DNA from: Pirellulaceae bacterium
Lineage (GTDB): Bacteria; Planctomycetota; Planctomycetia; Pirellulales; Pirellulaceae
NCBI GenBank assembly: GCA_026004775.1
Contig: BPJU01000003.1
Coordinates: forward strand, 248,001 to 312,000
Length of the DNA stretch: 64,000 bases
Direction: 5' to 3'
A model generated the notes under the pieces. That model was not told where the DNA came from. It did no database searches and saw only the letters and a program-made list of their open reading frames with translations. Position 1 is the stretch's first letter, and the number at the start of each line of letters is the position of its first letter. A program made the translations under genes and the position numbers. Positions 27,949 through 38,931 of the stretch are shown here, one piece after another.

Positions 27949-30837
27949 ATGAGATGTTTCAGACGGCGGTTGCTGTCCGCGCGGTGGACCTCCAGGTGCC
28001 AACCGATACTGTTGGCTACGGTAGTAGCCGGTGCCTGCCACGGTAGTTGTTTGGCGCAGGCCGAGCCGCCGCAGGCTCCGGCCGCCTTCGCCACCGTGCA
28101 CACCGCAACATCGGACTCCGAAACAGCCGTTTCGTGGGCTGTGTTACAAGACTCCTCGGCCAACCCCAAAGAACTAAAAGACGTGGCTATCGATCTATCG
28201 GTGGTGCAACAACCGACCCCGCGTGTTTGGGCTCGCTCACAGGATAGCCCGAAGCAGCCGGATGTTTCTGAACCACCGATGTTGCTGGCCGAGCCGGCAG
28301 AAGACGACACGGCGCCCGGCGGCGAATTAGTCCCAGTGGACGCACCGGTCGTGCTGGAACCGGCCGAGCTCCAAAAGTCCGCCTCGACTAGCCTGCCGCC
28401 CGCGGAAATGGAACTGGGCGAGAATCGTTCCGAGTTCCCGGCGAGCCGAGCCGGTGCTGCGGCAGAGGCAACCCACCTCCTGAAAACAACCGATCCACCT
28501 TCGGCGGTGAAGCTTCAAAAACTTCGGCGGCCGATCACCATCGAGGCAGCGGTGTTTTTTCCCGAGCAACAGCCGGCGGGAATATCGTTGGTAGCCGTCG
28601 GCGAGGCGGTTCATGATGCCAAAGCCCGACGCCTGCTGGTTGCCCTGGGGCTTGTCGATCTCAATACCAAGAAGCCCACCGATGCGCAGCCGCCACAGCC
28701 GCCGGACCAAACGACGCCGCAGGCTGAGCGGCGTACTGCCGTCAACCGATCCGGTGTGACACGGACCGAATCCGTGACGTCCCCTGCGGCGCAGAATGCC
28801 CGCGATCCGTCCATCCCCGATAAACTGGTTCAACCACCGGAAATCCTAGATCAGTTCGCTAACGTTCGACCGCTGGAAGAACCGTCAGCGGAAGAATCAT
28901 CAGCCGGCATAGCGGTCCCCATTCAGTCGGACAAACGGCCGGCGGCCGCCGATGACACGCAACAGCCGGAGGTTATAGGGCAAACCAACACGGCCGACTC
29001 GCGGTTCGCCGGCGAGGCAACCGTACTGGCGGCGCCTGGCGCTCAACAGCGACCGATCGTCCAGATGCGGCTGGGCGATGATGTTGAACAGGAGCCCGAA
29101 ATCGCCCCCGCTTCGGTCGCCCCGCTGCCGGCCGAGCGTCGCGTCCCGGAACGAGTGTTCGTCAACGCTCCGCCACGTGACACCAGCGAGCTGGAATCAC
29201 CGGCCGAGCGTGCGGCTGAGCATCTTCCGGAAATTTCCCGGCAAGCTCAAAATTCGGCGCCTCCGGCCGATGCTTTCGGTAATGAAACAGCAACCGACGA
29301 GAATGCTTCCGCCAGCGACCAGCCGCGCCGACCTCGGCCGGTCGTGATAAGTGTGGATGGCAAGCCCAGCGACCGGACCGACCTCCCGCCAGCCAGAGAT
29401 CACTTGGCACAAGACGAACCACCGCCCGCAAGCGAAAATGAGCCATCGACAGCGGCCCTGGCAGCTTCCGCGGATTCAGCCACGAGTCCCGACGTGCTGG
29501 TGGCGATGCCCCGCGACGACGACGGCACTGATGGCGAGACCAATCACACATCGCCGGCGATGAGCCGGCCGCGGCCGGAAATCGTCCGCGTACGACCTCC
29601 CGTGGCGCTGATGCTCGAAGGCGCAGCTTCACCCGTAGCGGCCGCCACCATGCCGATGCGTACCGAGCAGACCGTGCTGCAAACTGGCGCCGAACCGAAT
29701 ACAGCGGTCGAGACAGGCAGTTCGGCTCTCCTGGCAACCGCTGAGCCGGGCATGATCCACCCGTCGGACCCAAGTGCATCGGTCGCCGCCGGGCCGCAGC
29801 CCACTATCCGCGAAAGCTTTTCACCAGAACACATGAACCAGCGTCCGGCCCAAGTCCCGGACGATGCAGCCGTGGCAAACGCCCCCATGGCGCCACGCAT
29901 TGAACGAAGCACAATAACCGAACCGACTCGACAGGCGTCCATGCCGGACGAAAGGACGACGCCGGCCATCACACGCGTTGACGGCACGCGAGCGGGTCGC
30001 TGGGACAGAGAATCGCCAGCGTCCGATAGTTCGCACGCCGTGGCTGACTCGGCAGCTTCGCCGCTGCTCGATGCCCCCTCCGATGTACAGCAACCTAACC
30101 AGGAAGTGGCATCGGTTTTGGTGAAGCGTTCATCCTCGAGCGGCTCCAGTCCAGGAGGTGACACTCTTCGCGAAGAAGCATCAGCAAGCCGCTCGAATTC
30201 CGCACCGCAACAGAAGCCGCCACCGGTCGCTCCTTCCGGCGCGGGCGACAGCCCGGCGGGAACCACGGGCGAGGCAGTTGCTTCGCGAAGTGCGAAATCC
30301 GACAGGTCCACAGGCGATTCATCGTTCCCGCCCGAGCCAACCGCCGGCGTGACGGCACCGTCCGGCGTTCCGCGGTGGGATGCTCGCCTCCTCACTCACC
30401 GCCAATTGGATGTCCTGGTGCGGCAGGCGTCGCACATCCGCACCCAGCAGCCGGTCGCCCGCATCGACGTGTTGGACCGAGCCGTCTGCGACGTCATTCA
30501 ATTCTCGCCCTATGAACTGGCCGTGGTGGGCAAACAGGTGGGTGTAAGTATGGTGAGAATGTGGTACGAGGGCCAGGACAACTCCACCAATTATCTGGTC
30601 TCGGTAAGAGCAGTGGAGCCTGTGGCTGTTGCGGATGATCAATTTGAGCAGATGCGCCAGATGATCCGCGAGATGTTTCCGAAAGCTCACGTGGAGATTA
30701 TTTCCGAGACGGATCGAATAGTGGTTCGCGGTACTGCAACCAGCAACGAGGAAGCACTCCAGATCGTGTCGCTGATTCGCAAACTGCGGCTGGTTCCGGT
30801 GGTGGACCGCCTTGTGGTGGAACGCAGCGTCCGATAG
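27949..30837 (+). CDS. Large Pro/Ala/Glu-rich secreted protein with C-terminal secretin-N/BON-like domains
   Basis: 962 residues. The N terminus has a signal-like stretch (SRCQPILLATVVAGACHGSCLAQ). Residues about 40-790 are low-complexity and disordered-looking (Pro, Ala, Ser, Glu, Thr) with almost no hydrophobic segments. The last ~150 residues are structured: IDVLDRAVCDVIQFSPYELAVVGKQVGVSMVRMW looks like the pilus/secretin N-terminal (PF13629-type) fold, then MIREMFPKAHVEIISETDRIVVRGTATSNEEALQIVSLIRKL looks like a BON-like fold. That pair resembles the N-terminal part of CpaC/RcpA secretins, but there is no secretin channel domain. Probable envelope or periplasmic scaffold. Confidence 0.6.
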   Translation: MRCFRRRLLSARWTSRCQPILLATVVAGACHGSCLAQAEPPQAPAAFATVHTATSDSETAVSWAVLQDSSANPKELKDVAIDLSVVQQPTPRVWARSQDSPKQPDVSEPPMLLAEPAEDDTAPGGELVPVDAPVVLEPAELQKSASTSLPPAEMELGENRSEFPASRAGAAAEATHLLKTTDPPSAVKLQKLRRPITIEAAVFFPEQQPAGISLVAVGEAVHDAKARRLLVALGLVDLNTKKPTDAQPPQPPDQTTPQAERRTAVNRSGVTRTESVTSPAAQNARDPSIPDKLVQPPEILDQFANVRPLEEPSAEESSAGIAVPIQSDKRPAAADDTQQPEVIGQTNTADSRFAGEATVLAAPGAQQRPIVQMRLGDDVEQEPEIAPASVAPLPAERRVPERVFVNAPPRDTSELESPAERAAEHLPEISRQAQNSAPPADAFGNETATDENASASDQPRRPRPVVISVDGKPSDRTDLPPARDHLAQDEPPPASENEPSTAALAASADSATSPDVLVAMPRDDDGTDGETNHTSPAMSRPRPEIVRVRPPVALMLEGAASPVAAATMPMRTEQTVLQTGAEPNTAVETGSSALLATAEPGMIHPSDPSASVAAGPQPTIRESFSPEHMNQRPAQVPDDAAVANAPMAPRIERSTITEPTRQASMPDERTTPAITRVDGTRAGRWDRESPASDSSHAVADSAASPLLDAPSDVQQPNQEVASVLVKRSSSSGSSPGGDTLREEASASRSNSAPQQKPPPVAPSGAGDSPAGTTGEAVASRSAKSDRSTGDSSFPPEPTAGVTAPSGVPRWDARLLTHRQLDVLVRQASHIRTQQPVARIDVLDRAVCDVIQFSPYELAVVGKQVGVSMVRMWYEGQDNSTNYLVSVRAVEPVAVADDQFEQMRQMIREMFPKAHVEIISETDRIVVRGTATSNEEALQIVSLIRKLRLVPVVDRLVVERSVR

Positions 30838-30862
30838 CCCCGCCAGCCATCACAATGTGCTC

Positions 30863-32290
30863 TTACTTCCACTTCCAGGCCAGATAGACAATAGCGAGCA
30901 TCCCCACCACGAAGATAACGGCCACTGTGGCGGACAGCCAATGATCGCGTGGCGGGCTGGGGCTGGCGACCACTTCGACCGTGGTAGCGACGAAAAGTGG
31001 GCTTGGATGGAGTTGGCCGGGAGCCCGTGATGCAACATATTCCGAAGGGTAAGCCCATATCTTGAAAAAATATCCTTTCACACGCACTGTTTCATTGATC
31101 AAGGGCGACTCGCTTTTTCCGGCAGCCGCCCGGCGTGCAGCCTGCTCGATGGCTTCCGGGACACGCACCGTACAGACTGTGGCCGGATAATTGTTTTCGT
31201 ATACCGGACGTTTTTGCGGATCAGGTCCGGGTAACTGGATAGAGACATCGCCCAAGGGAATGAGAATATCCAATTCATAATAGGCCGACAAACCAAAACG
31301 TTCCTTTACAGCCTGGTCATCGACTTCTACCTTGGTGGCACGGCGTACGCTGGCGGTGAAAGAAAAGAGCTGGCCCTGATACTGTTGCGCGTGGAATAAT
31401 AGTTGCGGGAGATCCAATTTTTGGAACGCAGTAGCTTCAAGCTCTGTTACATCTTCCTTTTGGACAACCGCCAAAAGTGTATAGAAGGGAGCGCGATCGG
31501 CCGCAGCCAGCGGCTGGCCGTTGGACTTGCGCAAGTGATCAAGCCAGGCAATGTCGAACCCTTGACGGGCAAGTCTCACATGAGACGGCAACACCCCCAG
31601 TTCCGGTCTCGCCTCGACCGGATACCAGGCAACGCGAGGTGTCACGGCGCTGGCCCAGAGTTGCGTGCCGCCACCGCCTTCGGTCAATACAGCCCAAGCC
31701 CGCATCGGCTCATTGAGTTCTTCGGCCTGCTGCCATGCTTCCGGTACATGAGCCGCATACAAAATCAGGAAGCCGAAGTCCTGGATATCCACCTCGATTC
31801 GAAAAAGCCCGGTCGTCGCGTAGTGGCTTTTCTCCTGCTCCGTAAGTTCGACAGGCTTGCACCGTCGCGCACGACCGGCCGCTGAAACCATCTGACCACG
31901 ATGCTGGGCCGGAGCCTGCCAGGCGATTGCTGCATCCGGTTCGTCCAAGGCCATGGCCGCCAGCTCATCAGGCTCCAACTGGGAGAGTCTCTCCACGATG
32001 CGAAGCAGAACCGGCCGCTCTGCATCGCTGACGCCTTCTTGATCATCAAACTTGGCCCAGTCCTGCTCGGTGATTCCTGCCAGTTTCCAGAATTGTTCGA
32101 TCGATCTCGGTTGAGCATCCGGCTGCGGGGAAGGCCGGTCGAAGGGGAGGCTGAAGCTGCGGGATTCTTGTACGTTTTCCGATTCCTGACCATGGGCCAA
32201 GCTTGTTACGCGAATGGCAGTCCCAGCATCAGGCCCCAAGAGCAACAGAAGCGCCAGTGCAAAACGAGTTGCCTGAAAGCTTGTCGCCAT
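30863..32290 (-). CDS. Hypothetical secreted/membrane protein with C-terminal helix
   Basis: I set the start at the ATG at 32290, where a signal peptide (FQATRFALALLLLLGPDAGTA) begins; frames extend to 32482 without a clear Shine-Dalgarno, so a longer form is possible. 475 residues. A C-terminal helix (ATVAVIFVVGMLAIVYLAWKWK) would anchor it, mostly exposed outside the cytoplasm. No domain is recognised. It converges on the 962-residue gene with 25 bases between stops. No catalytic motif stands out. Confidence 0.55.
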   Translation of the reverse strand: MATSFQATRFALALLLLLGPDAGTAIRVTSLAHGQESENVQESRSFSLPFDRPSPQPDAQPRSIEQFWKLAGITEQDWAKFDDQEGVSDAERPVLLRIVERLSQLEPDELAAMALDEPDAAIAWQAPAQHRGQMVSAAGRARRCKPVELTEQEKSHYATTGLFRIEVDIQDFGFLILYAAHVPEAWQQAEELNEPMRAWAVLTEGGGGTQLWASAVTPRVAWYPVEARPELGVLPSHVRLARQGFDIAWLDHLRKSNGQPLAAADRAPFYTLLAVVQKEDVTELEATAFQKLDLPQLLFHAQQYQGQLFSFTASVRRATKVEVDDQAVKERFGLSAYYELDILIPLGDVSIQLPGPDPQKRPVYENNYPATVCTVRVPEAIEQAARRAAAGKSESPLINETVRVKGYFFKIWAYPSEYVASRAPGQLHPSPLFVATTVEVVASPSPPRDHWLSATVAVIFVVGMLAIVYLAWKWK

Positions 32291-32511
32291 CTTGCATGTG
32301 GCAGCGTGCCGCACGACTGATGATGTACTTGGAGCCGGTACCACATTGCCACGGCCGTCCATAGCCACAACCTTCAGCCTGCCACCAGGAGCCGTCTTGC
32401 TCGGTTCAGTACCATGTTTCATGCCTGGTGTCCCGTTACGGGTGAAGAGTCGAAAAAAGGTCAGGCGATATAATTTTCGCAACTCTTTGACCTCTAGCGA
32501 GAAGTGGGAAG

Positions 32512-32596
32512 TAGCCGAGGCGGGATTCGAACCCGCACGGCCCTAACGGGCCACAGGATTTTAAGTCCTGTGCGTCTGCCATTCCGCCACTCGGCC
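32512..32596 (-). tRNA. tRNA-Leu (anticodon UAA)
   Basis: Reading the minus strand, GGCCGAG opens the acceptor stem and CTCGGCT closes it (the first pair is G-U). The D-arm TGGCGGAATGGCAGACGC is the leucine type, the anticodon stem and loop CAGGACTTAAAATCCTG has TAA at the anticodon, a variable arm (GGCCCGTTAGGGCC) follows, and the T-arm CGGGTTCGAATCCCG is intact. The long variable arm identifies a class II tRNA. CCA is not encoded. Confidence 0.95.
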
Positions 32597-32781
32597 CTGG
32601 CCCACCTGTAGTTCAATCATATCCGTTTCTTGCGGGGTGTCGAAGAGGCGATGCGGGGGACCGCTGCCAGCATGGTTGGGGCGGCTCATTCCGCAACGGC
32701 CATCGGCCGACAGGCGCAGAACGGGTCATTTTCATCGGACTATCACCGTAGGCGTAACCGAGCCCTCGCGATCCAGCAAGA

Positions 32782-33159
32782 TCACCGCAAGGGATGCTGT
32801 TCGATTTGCTCGGCGGAGGTGGGCGGCTGGGCAGCGGGCTTTTCAGCCGATCTGGTGTGGCCCTGCTTACGCTCCTGCTGAGCAGACTCGGCCTCCGGTA
32901 CAGGCAGACGGGTGGTTTCCCACCAGGCACCCACGACTTCCAGTTCGTTCACGATGCGCAGATGGCGCACGACGGCGCGCACAATTTCCTGAGCCAATTG
33001 CTTGTGGTAATAAGAATCCACTTTACCGGTGAGAATCAGTTGGCCGTTTAGTTCCTGGACCTGAACGTCTCGCAAGACATAAACAGAGCTGGCGGCCAGT
33101 GCCGCTTGGGCACGCCGTTGGCCTTCCGAGGGTTGGCCCGCACTTCCCGACCGATCCAT
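32782..33159 (-). CDS. BON-domain protein
   Basis: 125 residues with ATG at 33159, where AAGGAT stands 7 bases upstream; the frame stays open back to 33342 but lacks a better start. The middle portion is a BON fold (RDVQVQELNGQLILTGKVDSYYHKQLAQEIVRAVVRHLRIVNELEV across residues 32-76): strand-turn-strand, helix, strand. The C-terminal ~40 residues are a charged, disordered tail. No signal peptide is seen, so it is likely cytosolic. BON domains bind phospholipid or large envelope proteins; the function here is unknown. Its 5' frame overlaps lpxK's 3' end only if the longer start is used. Confidence 0.75.
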   Translation of the reverse strand: MDRSGSAGQPSEGQRRAQAALAASSVYVLRDVQVQELNGQLILTGKVDSYYHKQLAQEIVRAVVRHLRIVNELEVVGAWWETTRLPVPEAESAQQERKQGHTRSAEKPAAQPPTSAEQIEQHPLR

Positions 33160-33284
33160 GATCCATCCTTGAAAGTCTGAGGCTGAGCCGGTGCAGCATG
33201 GCACGGTACTCAGCCAACCGGACTTGGCAATACTCCTCAGCACACGGAGAACAAATTGAATGTATCGCCTGGAAACGGCGGTTG

Positions 33285-34376
33285 TCAAGCAAATTCCGCG
33301 ATTTGTTCGCACCGGTGGAACGCTTCCAGAGCGGCCCGCCAATGCTGCTCTCCAGCCATGATCTGCGGTTCGATCCGCACAGCAAACAGCGGCCGGTCAC
33401 CCAGCGTCGTTAGCGGGCACTTGACAAGGTCTTTTTCTGTGCAGAGTACAGCGTCGATGCCGGGTTGACGGCGGGCCCACTGGTCCAGTTGTCGTAGATC
33501 GCGTTGTGAAAAACGATGGTGGTCCGCAAACGCTCGAAACGCCACCACCTCATACCGACAAGCCCTAAGGGTTTCCAGGAAGTTATGGGGATTACCGATC
33601 GCACAAAAAGCAGCAATCCGCCGTACGCCCTCCAAAGCTTGCACTTGCCGATCGTTTGCCAGCGTTGTGGGAAGGAACGCGACTTCAATCCGCGGCACAC
33701 CAGGTAGCCATCTTTCTACCGCGCTCCACACAGCGTCACGACTTGCCGGTGACACAAGATCGGCTCGTGTCAGCACGACAAGGTCGGCACGGCGCAGGCT
33801 GCCGATGGGCTCGCGCAGCAGCCCCCGCGGCAATAGATCGCCGTGGCCAAACGGGCACAATGCATCCAACAGCAGAATATCCAGATCGCGAGCGATCCGC
33901 CTGTGTTGGAAGCCATCGTCCAACACGATCAGATCGGCTTGGAACTGTTCGATAGCCTTTAAGGCACCCCGAATCCGGTCGGGATCCTGCACGAGTGGTG
34001 TGTCGGGCAGGTGACGGCGCAGAACGCAGGCTTCGTCGTTGTGATCTGGGTGCAGGCGGCGGTAACCGCGACTGACGATGGCTACTCTGCGGCCTCGCTG
34101 TTGCAAGTCTTTGGCCAGCCAGGCAGTCACCGGGGTTTTGCCGGTGCCCCCCACCGTCAAGTTGCCGACGCTGATCACGGGAACCGGAACTTTACGGGCG
34201 GCGCCGGGAAAATAGTCGTAGTAGGCATTGCGGGCACAGACGGCGGCGGTATAAAAGCGCGCTGCGCACCAGAGAACGGCTCGCAGCAGGCGGCCGCCCG
34301 CCCCGCATTCTCCGGCCAGCAATCGATCAATAACTGCCCGATTCCACACCGGCTCTGTTACCCTCCTTGCCATCAA
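33285..34376 (-). CDS. lpxK: Tetraacyldisaccharide 4'-kinase
   Basis: Phosphorylates the 4' position of the lipid A precursor, an inner-membrane step of lipopolysaccharide synthesis. The P-loop [18 protein letters not shown] near 71-88 and the typical LpxK context ([41 protein letters not shown]) are clear. The N-terminal helix that anchors LpxK to the membrane is present ([17 protein letters not shown]). Length 363 is a little above E. coli. Its presence supports a Gram-negative outer membrane with lipid A. No other lpx gene is nearby. Confidence 0.93.
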   Translation of the reverse strand: MMARRVTEPVWNRAVIDRLLAGECGAGGRLLRAVLWCAARFYTAAVCARNAYYDYFPGAARKVPVPVISVGNLTVGGTGKTPVTAWLAKDLQQRGRRVAIVSRGYRRLHPDHNDEACVLRRHLPDTPLVQDPDRIRGALKAIEQFQADLIVLDDGFQHRRIARDLDILLLDALCPFGHGDLLPRGLLREPIGSLRRADLVVLTRADLVSPASRDAVWSAVERWLPGVPRIEVAFLPTTLANDRQVQALEGVRRIAAFCAIGNPHNFLETLRACRYEVVAFRAFADHHRFSQRDLRQLDQWARRQPGIDAVLCTEKDLVKCPLTTLGDRPLFAVRIEPQIMAGEQHWRAALEAFHRCEQIAEFA

Positions 34377-34507
34377 TCGATTGGGCCATCGCCGCTCGTC
34401 CGTTCATCGAGGTAACCGTCGAATGGACGAGAGCACGCCAGGGCATCGCCCCGCCTTGACCGGCGGTATCATTGGGCATCCTGCACATCCCCAAACCGAC
34501 TCGGGCT

Positions 34508-35614
34508 TCAGGACAGTTCATGAACCCGCCGGCAGATGGCGTCGGCCATTTCCTGAGTGCCCACGGCTGTCGGATCGTCCCGGTTCGGTTTCAGGTCGTA
34601 GGTGACGTATTTGCCTTCGGCGATCACATCGGCCACAGCCTGTTCCAACCGCCGGGCTGCTTCGGTTTCACCCAGATAATCGAGCATCAGCACGCCGGAC
34701 AGGACCAGAGCCGTGGGATTGACTTTGTTGAGCCCTTTGTATTTAGGGGCGCTGCCGTGAGTGGCTTCGAACACGGCACCGTCGGGCCCGATGTTTGCAC
34801 CTGGCGCGATTCCCAGGCCACCGATCAAGCCGGCGCCCAAGTCGCTGACGATATCGCCGTACAGGTTCGGCAGCACCAGCACGTCATACAGCTCCGGCTT
34901 TTGCACAAGCTGCATGCACATGTTATCGACGATTCGGTCCTCGAACTCGATGTCCGGGTAGTCGGCCGCCACACGCCGGGCGGTTTCCAGGAAAAGCCCG
35001 TCGGTGTGCTTCATGATGTTGGCCTTGTGAACCGCCGTCACTTTACGCCTTCCGTGGCGGCGCGCGTAATCGAAAGCAAACCGCACAATCCGTTCGCTAC
35101 CCGAGACGCTGATCGGTTTGATGGAAATACCGGTCTGGGATCCGTCGGTTTTGATCTTGCGGTCCGACGGCAACGAGTTGATAAACTCGATAAGCTGGCT
35201 GGTTTCCGGCTGTCCGGCGGGGAATTCCACGCCGGCGTACAGATCCTCGGTGTTCTCGCGTACGATCACCAGATCGACTTTCGTGTTGCTGAAAAACGTG
35301 CGCACGCCCGGGTAATACTTGCACGGCCGCACGCATGCAAAGAGCCCCAGTTCCTGCCGTAAAAACACGTTGATACTGCGAAATCCCGTTCCGACCGGCG
35401 TGGTGATCGGCGCTTTCAAAGCACAGCGCGTGCGACGGATACTCTCGATAACGCTGTCCGGCAGCGGTGTTCCCAGGCGTTCCATTACCTCGACGCCGGC
35501 TTCCTGCACATCCCAGCGAATATCCACGCCGGTCGCATCGATACACTTGCGTGCTGCCTGAGCCAATTCCGGGCCCGTTCCATCCCCCGTGATCAAGGTT
35601 ACTTCGTGAGCCAT
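34508..35614 (-). CDS. Isocitrate/isopropylmalate dehydrogenase family protein (IDH-like)
   Basis: Oxidative decarboxylation of a 2-R-malate-type substrate with NAD(P)+. Motifs: [11 protein letters not shown] at the N terminus, [14 protein letters not shown] (substrate loop; the [10 protein letters not shown] form favours NAD-type isocitrate or homoisocitrate over 3-isopropylmalate), and [31 protein letters not shown]. Length 368 is normal. No leuB/leuC/leuD neighbours are present, which also favours isocitrate. It stands alone between lpxK and hisB. Confidence 0.85.
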   Translation of the reverse strand: MAHEVTLITGDGTGPELAQAARKCIDATGVDIRWDVQEAGVEVMERLGTPLPDSVIESIRRTRCALKAPITTPVGTGFRSINVFLRQELGLFACVRPCKYYPGVRTFFSNTKVDLVIVRENTEDLYAGVEFPAGQPETSQLIEFINSLPSDRKIKTDGSQTGISIKPISVSGSERIVRFAFDYARRHGRRKVTAVHKANIMKHTDGLFLETARRVAADYPDIEFEDRIVDNMCMQLVQKPELYDVLVLPNLYGDIVSDLGAGLIGGLGIAPGANIGPDGAVFEATHGSAPKYKGLNKVNPTALVLSGVLMLDYLGETEAARRLEQAVADVIAEGKYVTYDLKPNRDDPTAVGTQEMADAICRRVHELS

Positions 35615-35917
35615 CGTTTTGTTTACCTCGTTATCCTGCTGTGATCTTGCTGAGGGCGATCGAGGCGCGTGGCAGAATCGGCCCTCAACTGTGTTTGCGG
35701 TAAGCAGCGTCCCGGTTTATGCTTCGAACCCATGGGTTCTTTGCGTGCGAACCGCCCCGAAAGCGGCGGCCGACGGAACCGACAACCAACAGCGCGGCAA
35801 CCTAACACAGACCCGCCGTTACGTCAACGCGACCTGCCGGCAGCCGACACATTCCGGCACGGTGGCACCATCGCGCTTTTTCCCGCCTGGAAAGCGGCTC
35901 AGCCGTGTTCCCGCCTC
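35615..35917. other. Intergenic, no gene recognised
   Basis: 303 bases downstream of hisB and upstream of the dehydrogenase start (both minus strand). I find no credible gene, no strong hairpin and no obvious promoter consensus. Confidence 0.4.
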
Positions 35918-36505
35918 TTACAGCACTCCTTTGGTCGACGGGATACCTTCGGTCCGCGGATCGTGCTCGACCGCCATGCGCAACGCCCGGGCGGCAGCCT
36001 TGAAAACGGCCTCGGCCATGTGGTGACTATTTCGCCCGTAATGGACGATCAGATGGAGATTGGCCAGCAGATTGGCGGCCACCGCTTGCCAGAAGTCTTC
36101 CACCAATTCGCTGTCAAAATCGCCGATTTTAGGGCTTGGGAAAGACGCTTGGAACACGAACGCATACCGGCCGCTCAGATCCCAGACCGCCGTCGCCAGC
36201 GTCTCCTCCATCGGCAACGTAAAGTGCCCGTACCGTCGGATTCCCGCTTTGTCGCCCAAAGCTTGACGGATAGCCTGGCCCAGGCAGATGCCGACGTCCT
36301 CGACCGTGTGGTGAAAGTCGACGTGCGTATCCCCCACCGCTTCCACCGTCAGATCCAAAGCCGCGTGGCGGGCTAGCAGGCAAAGCATGTGGTCGAGAAA
36401 ACCGACCCCCGTGTTGACCTGGGCCTGGCCGGAACCATCCAAGTTGACGGTAACCGCCACGCGGGTTTCGGTGGTGGTTCGCTGGATACTGGCCGTTCGA
36501 CTCAT
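35918..36505 (-). CDS. hisB: Imidazoleglycerol-phosphate dehydratase
   Basis: Monofunctional HisB (195 residues; no phosphatase domain). The histidine-rich metal motifs are present: [14 protein letters not shown] near 38-51, [18 protein letters not shown] near 65-82, and the paired [20 protein letters not shown] near 157-176. It makes imidazole acetol-phosphate in the histidine pathway. Its start overlaps the hisC stop by four bases, and hisC follows hisD by 3 bases, so hisD-hisC-hisB forms a tight operon. Later steps (hisA, hisF, hisH, hisG, hisI) are not in the window. Confidence 0.95.
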   Translation of the reverse strand: MSRTASIQRTTTETRVAVTVNLDGSGQAQVNTGVGFLDHMLCLLARHAALDLTVEAVGDTHVDFHHTVEDVGICLGQAIRQALGDKAGIRRYGHFTLPMEETLATAVWDLSGRYAFVFQASFPSPKIGDFDSELVEDFWQAVAANLLANLHLIVHYGRNSHHMAEAVFKAAARALRMAVEHDPRTEGIPSTKGVL

Positions 36506-37569
36506 AGGCTTCCCACTATCGACTCAAGCAGGCCGAGCAACACATCGATTTGCGGATCGGTACCCACCGAGATCCGCAATCCGTCCCTCCATCGGGGATA
36601 GTTCATGTATCGGACCAGGACGTGTTGTTCGCGGAGTTTTTCGTAGATGCGGCGAGCCGGTACCGACGGGTGTTCGGCCCACACAAAGTTAGCCTGCGAA
36701 TCGAGAACGTGGAACCCCAGCCGCCGCAGTTCGGAAGTCAACCGGGTGCGGGTTGCCACGATTTTTCGCCGGTTTTCCGCGAGCCAATTCTGATCGGCCA
36801 GTGCCGCTGTGGCACCGGCGATCGACAGCGCGTCGCAATTGTACGAGTCTTTTACCTTGCGGAACTGAGCGATCAAGTGCGGCTGGGCTACCAGAAAACC
36901 GAACCGCAGGCCGGCCAAGGCGTAGGACTTGCTCAGCGACCGCGATACCAGAATCCGCTCGTTCTGCTGCACCAACTCCAGGCAGTTCTGGTCGGCAAAA
37001 TCGACGTAGGCTTCATCAATCAAAAGAGGGCAGGGCAGGCGTTCGGCCAATTCCAGCAGCCGCTCCCTGGAAACTACCGTTCCGGTGGGACTGTTCGGAT
37101 TGGCCACCACGGCCAGTCGCAATCCATCGCGATTGGCAGCAAATCGAAGCGGAAGGTCGAAATTCTCATCGAAATCCACCTCTTCCGGCTCGGCCCCCTG
37201 AAGTTCGGCCAGCGTCTGGTACAACACGTAACTCGGATAGGGAAACCGCAGCACGTCGCCCGGCCCCACCAGAGCCCGTGTGACGATCGTAAGAATATCG
37301 TCGCTGCCGTTGCCACAGAGGATCCAGTCCGGGTCCAGTCCGAATAGGTCGGCTGCCTGGAGTCGGAAGGCGGTGGCCAGCGGGTCCGGATACCGGGCCA
37401 GGCCTTGTTCGAGCACTTGCTGGACGGCTCGAGCCACGGCCGGCGATGGCGGGTAGGGATTCTCGTTCGTGTTGAGCTTGATGAATTTACCGGCCTGCGG
37501 TTGTTCGCCCGGTGTGTACCCGCTCATGCGCAGGATCTGGGGGCGGAAGTAACGTGGTTCGTCGGGCAT
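36502..37569 (-). CDS. hisC: Histidinol-phosphate aminotransferase
   Basis: Class I/II PLP aminotransferase; converts imidazole acetol-phosphate to histidinol phosphate using glutamate. PLP lysine lies in [15 protein letters not shown] (near 210-224); other anchors are [21 protein letters not shown] and ANPNSPTGT. The C-terminal arginine motif (GLRISVG) for the substrate carboxylate/phosphate is present. Length 355 is standard. It overlaps hisB by four bases downstream and follows hisD by three. Confidence 0.95.
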   Translation of the reverse strand: MPDEPRYFRPQILRMSGYTPGEQPQAGKFIKLNTNENPYPPSPAVARAVQQVLEQGLARYPDPLATAFRLQAADLFGLDPDWILCGNGSDDILTIVTRALVGPGDVLRFPYPSYVLYQTLAELQGAEPEEVDFDENFDLPLRFAANRDGLRLAVVANPNSPTGTVVSRERLLELAERLPCPLLIDEAYVDFADQNCLELVQQNERILVSRSLSKSYALAGLRFGFLVAQPHLIAQFRKVKDSYNCDALSIAGATAALADQNWLAENRRKIVATRTRLTSELRRLGFHVLDSQANFVWAEHPSVPARRIYEKLREQHVLVRYMNYPRWRDGLRISVGTDPQIDVLLGLLESIVGSL

Positions 37570-37572
37570 CGC

Positions 37573-38931
37573 CTACTGGTCCTGGAATCGCACGGAAATA
37601 CTGGCTCGGTGAGCCGTAAGCCCCTCGACACTGGCCATCGTCTCGATCGCCTGCCGGTCGGCGGCCAGCGCTTCGCGTGTGTAGTGGATGATGCTGGTAG
37701 AGCGCACGAAGCTGTTGGCGCTCAGTCCACTTGCCCACCGTGCGGTACCGCTGGTGGGCAGAACGTGCGATGGTCCGGCCGCATAATCGCCCAAGGCGAC
37801 CGGGCTGTACGGGCCCAGGAAAATCGCACCGGCGGACACGATGTTTGCGGCGATCTTTTCCGGATCGCGCGTCTGGACTTGGACGTGCTCCGGCGCAAGC
37901 CAATTGGTAAGTTCGCACGCGTGCTGAAGGTCCCTGGCCGACACGAGCGCCCCGAACTGCTCGAGGCTCTCGACGATCCATTCTGCGCGCTCCAATCGAG
38001 CACACTGTTCATGGAGTTCCTTTTCGACGGCATCCAGCAGTCGGCTGCTGGGAGTGATGAGAATGGCGGCTCCGGGAGCATGTTCGGCTTGGGCCAGCAT
38101 GTCGGCGGCCAGGAACTGGGGCTGAGCCTGTTCGTCGGCCACCACCACAATCTCGCTGGGGCCGGCCAGTGCATCGATGTCCACCTGGCCATACACCCAT
38201 TTCTTGGCCAGCGTTACAAAGAGATTCCCCGGACCGACGATCTTGTCGACTTTCGCAAGCCCTTGGACGCCGTAGGCCAGCGCCGCGATCGCTTGTGCGC
38301 CGCCGATACGGTAAACGGTGTCCAATCCCAGTTCGGCGCAGACGGCCAACACCTGTGGATGCGAAGCTCCGTACGGTGTGGGCGGCAGTACCAGAGCGAT
38401 ATCGGGAACTTGGGCGACTTGAGCCGGCACGGCCGTCATCAAGATCGTCGACGGATAGGCAGCCGCTCCACCCGGAATTGTGATCCCCACCCGCTCGATC
38501 GGGCGATAGCGCTGTGTGAGCACCACGCCGGGGCGGGGTGTCACCTGGGTGTCACGATGGAGGATCGAACGCTGAAACGCCTCGATGTTGGCCCGCACAT
38601 GGCGGACGGTTTCCAGCCATTGCGGGTCCGCATCGCGGTGAGCACGCTGGAGCTCTTCGGCCGGCACGCGCAGCGTATCGGCCGACAACTCCACCCCGTC
38701 CAACAGTTTCGTGTAGCGGCAGACGGCCGAGACTCCCTCCCGTTGCACATCCCGGCAAATCCGCTCGACAACCTGTTGCGGCGTCAGCGGCTCGCCGAAA
38801 ACAGCCCGCGTCTTCTCGGCACTCCGCGGGCTGACGATGTCGCCCTGAAGGCTCAATCGAGCCCGCAGCTCTTCGAGCTTCTCCAGTCCCTGTTCGGTTT
38901 GACCATCGATACGTCGGATGTGGAATTCCAT
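37573..38931 (-). CDS. hisD: Histidinol dehydrogenase
   Basis: Zinc- and NAD-dependent enzyme that oxidises histidinol to histidine, the last step. Family motifs: [59 protein letters not shown], and the C-terminal [15 protein letters not shown]. Length 452 is slightly over the usual ~430. The N-terminal segment ([21 protein letters not shown]) is duplicated just upstream in degenerate form (see the repeat). Divergent from the threonine aldolase gene. Confidence 0.95.
   Translation of the reverse strand: MEFHIRRIDGQTEQGLEKLEELRARLSLQGDIVSPRSAEKTRAVFGEPLTPQQVVERICRDVQREGVSAVCRYTKLLDGVELSADTLRVPAEELQRAHRDADPQWLETVRHVRANIEAFQRSILHRDTQVTPRPGVVLTQRYRPIERVGITIPGGAAAYPSTILMTAVPAQVAQVPDIALVLPPTPYGASHPQVLAVCAELGLDTVYRIGGAQAIAALAYGVQGLAKVDKIVGPGNLFVTLAKKWVYGQVDIDALAGPSEIVVVADEQAQPQFLAADMLAQAEHAPGAAILITPSSRLLDAVEKELHEQCARLERAEWIVESLEQFGALVSARDLQHACELTNWLAPEHVQVQTRDPEKIAANIVSAGAIFLGPYSPVALGDYAAGPSHVLPTSGTARWASGLSANSFVRSTSIIHYTREALAADRQAIETMASVEGLTAHRASISVRFQDQ

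Noticed and set aside
29544-30395. Minus-strand frame opposite the low-complexity protein
   Set aside because: Low-complexity composition opens many frames; none has a fold or start site.
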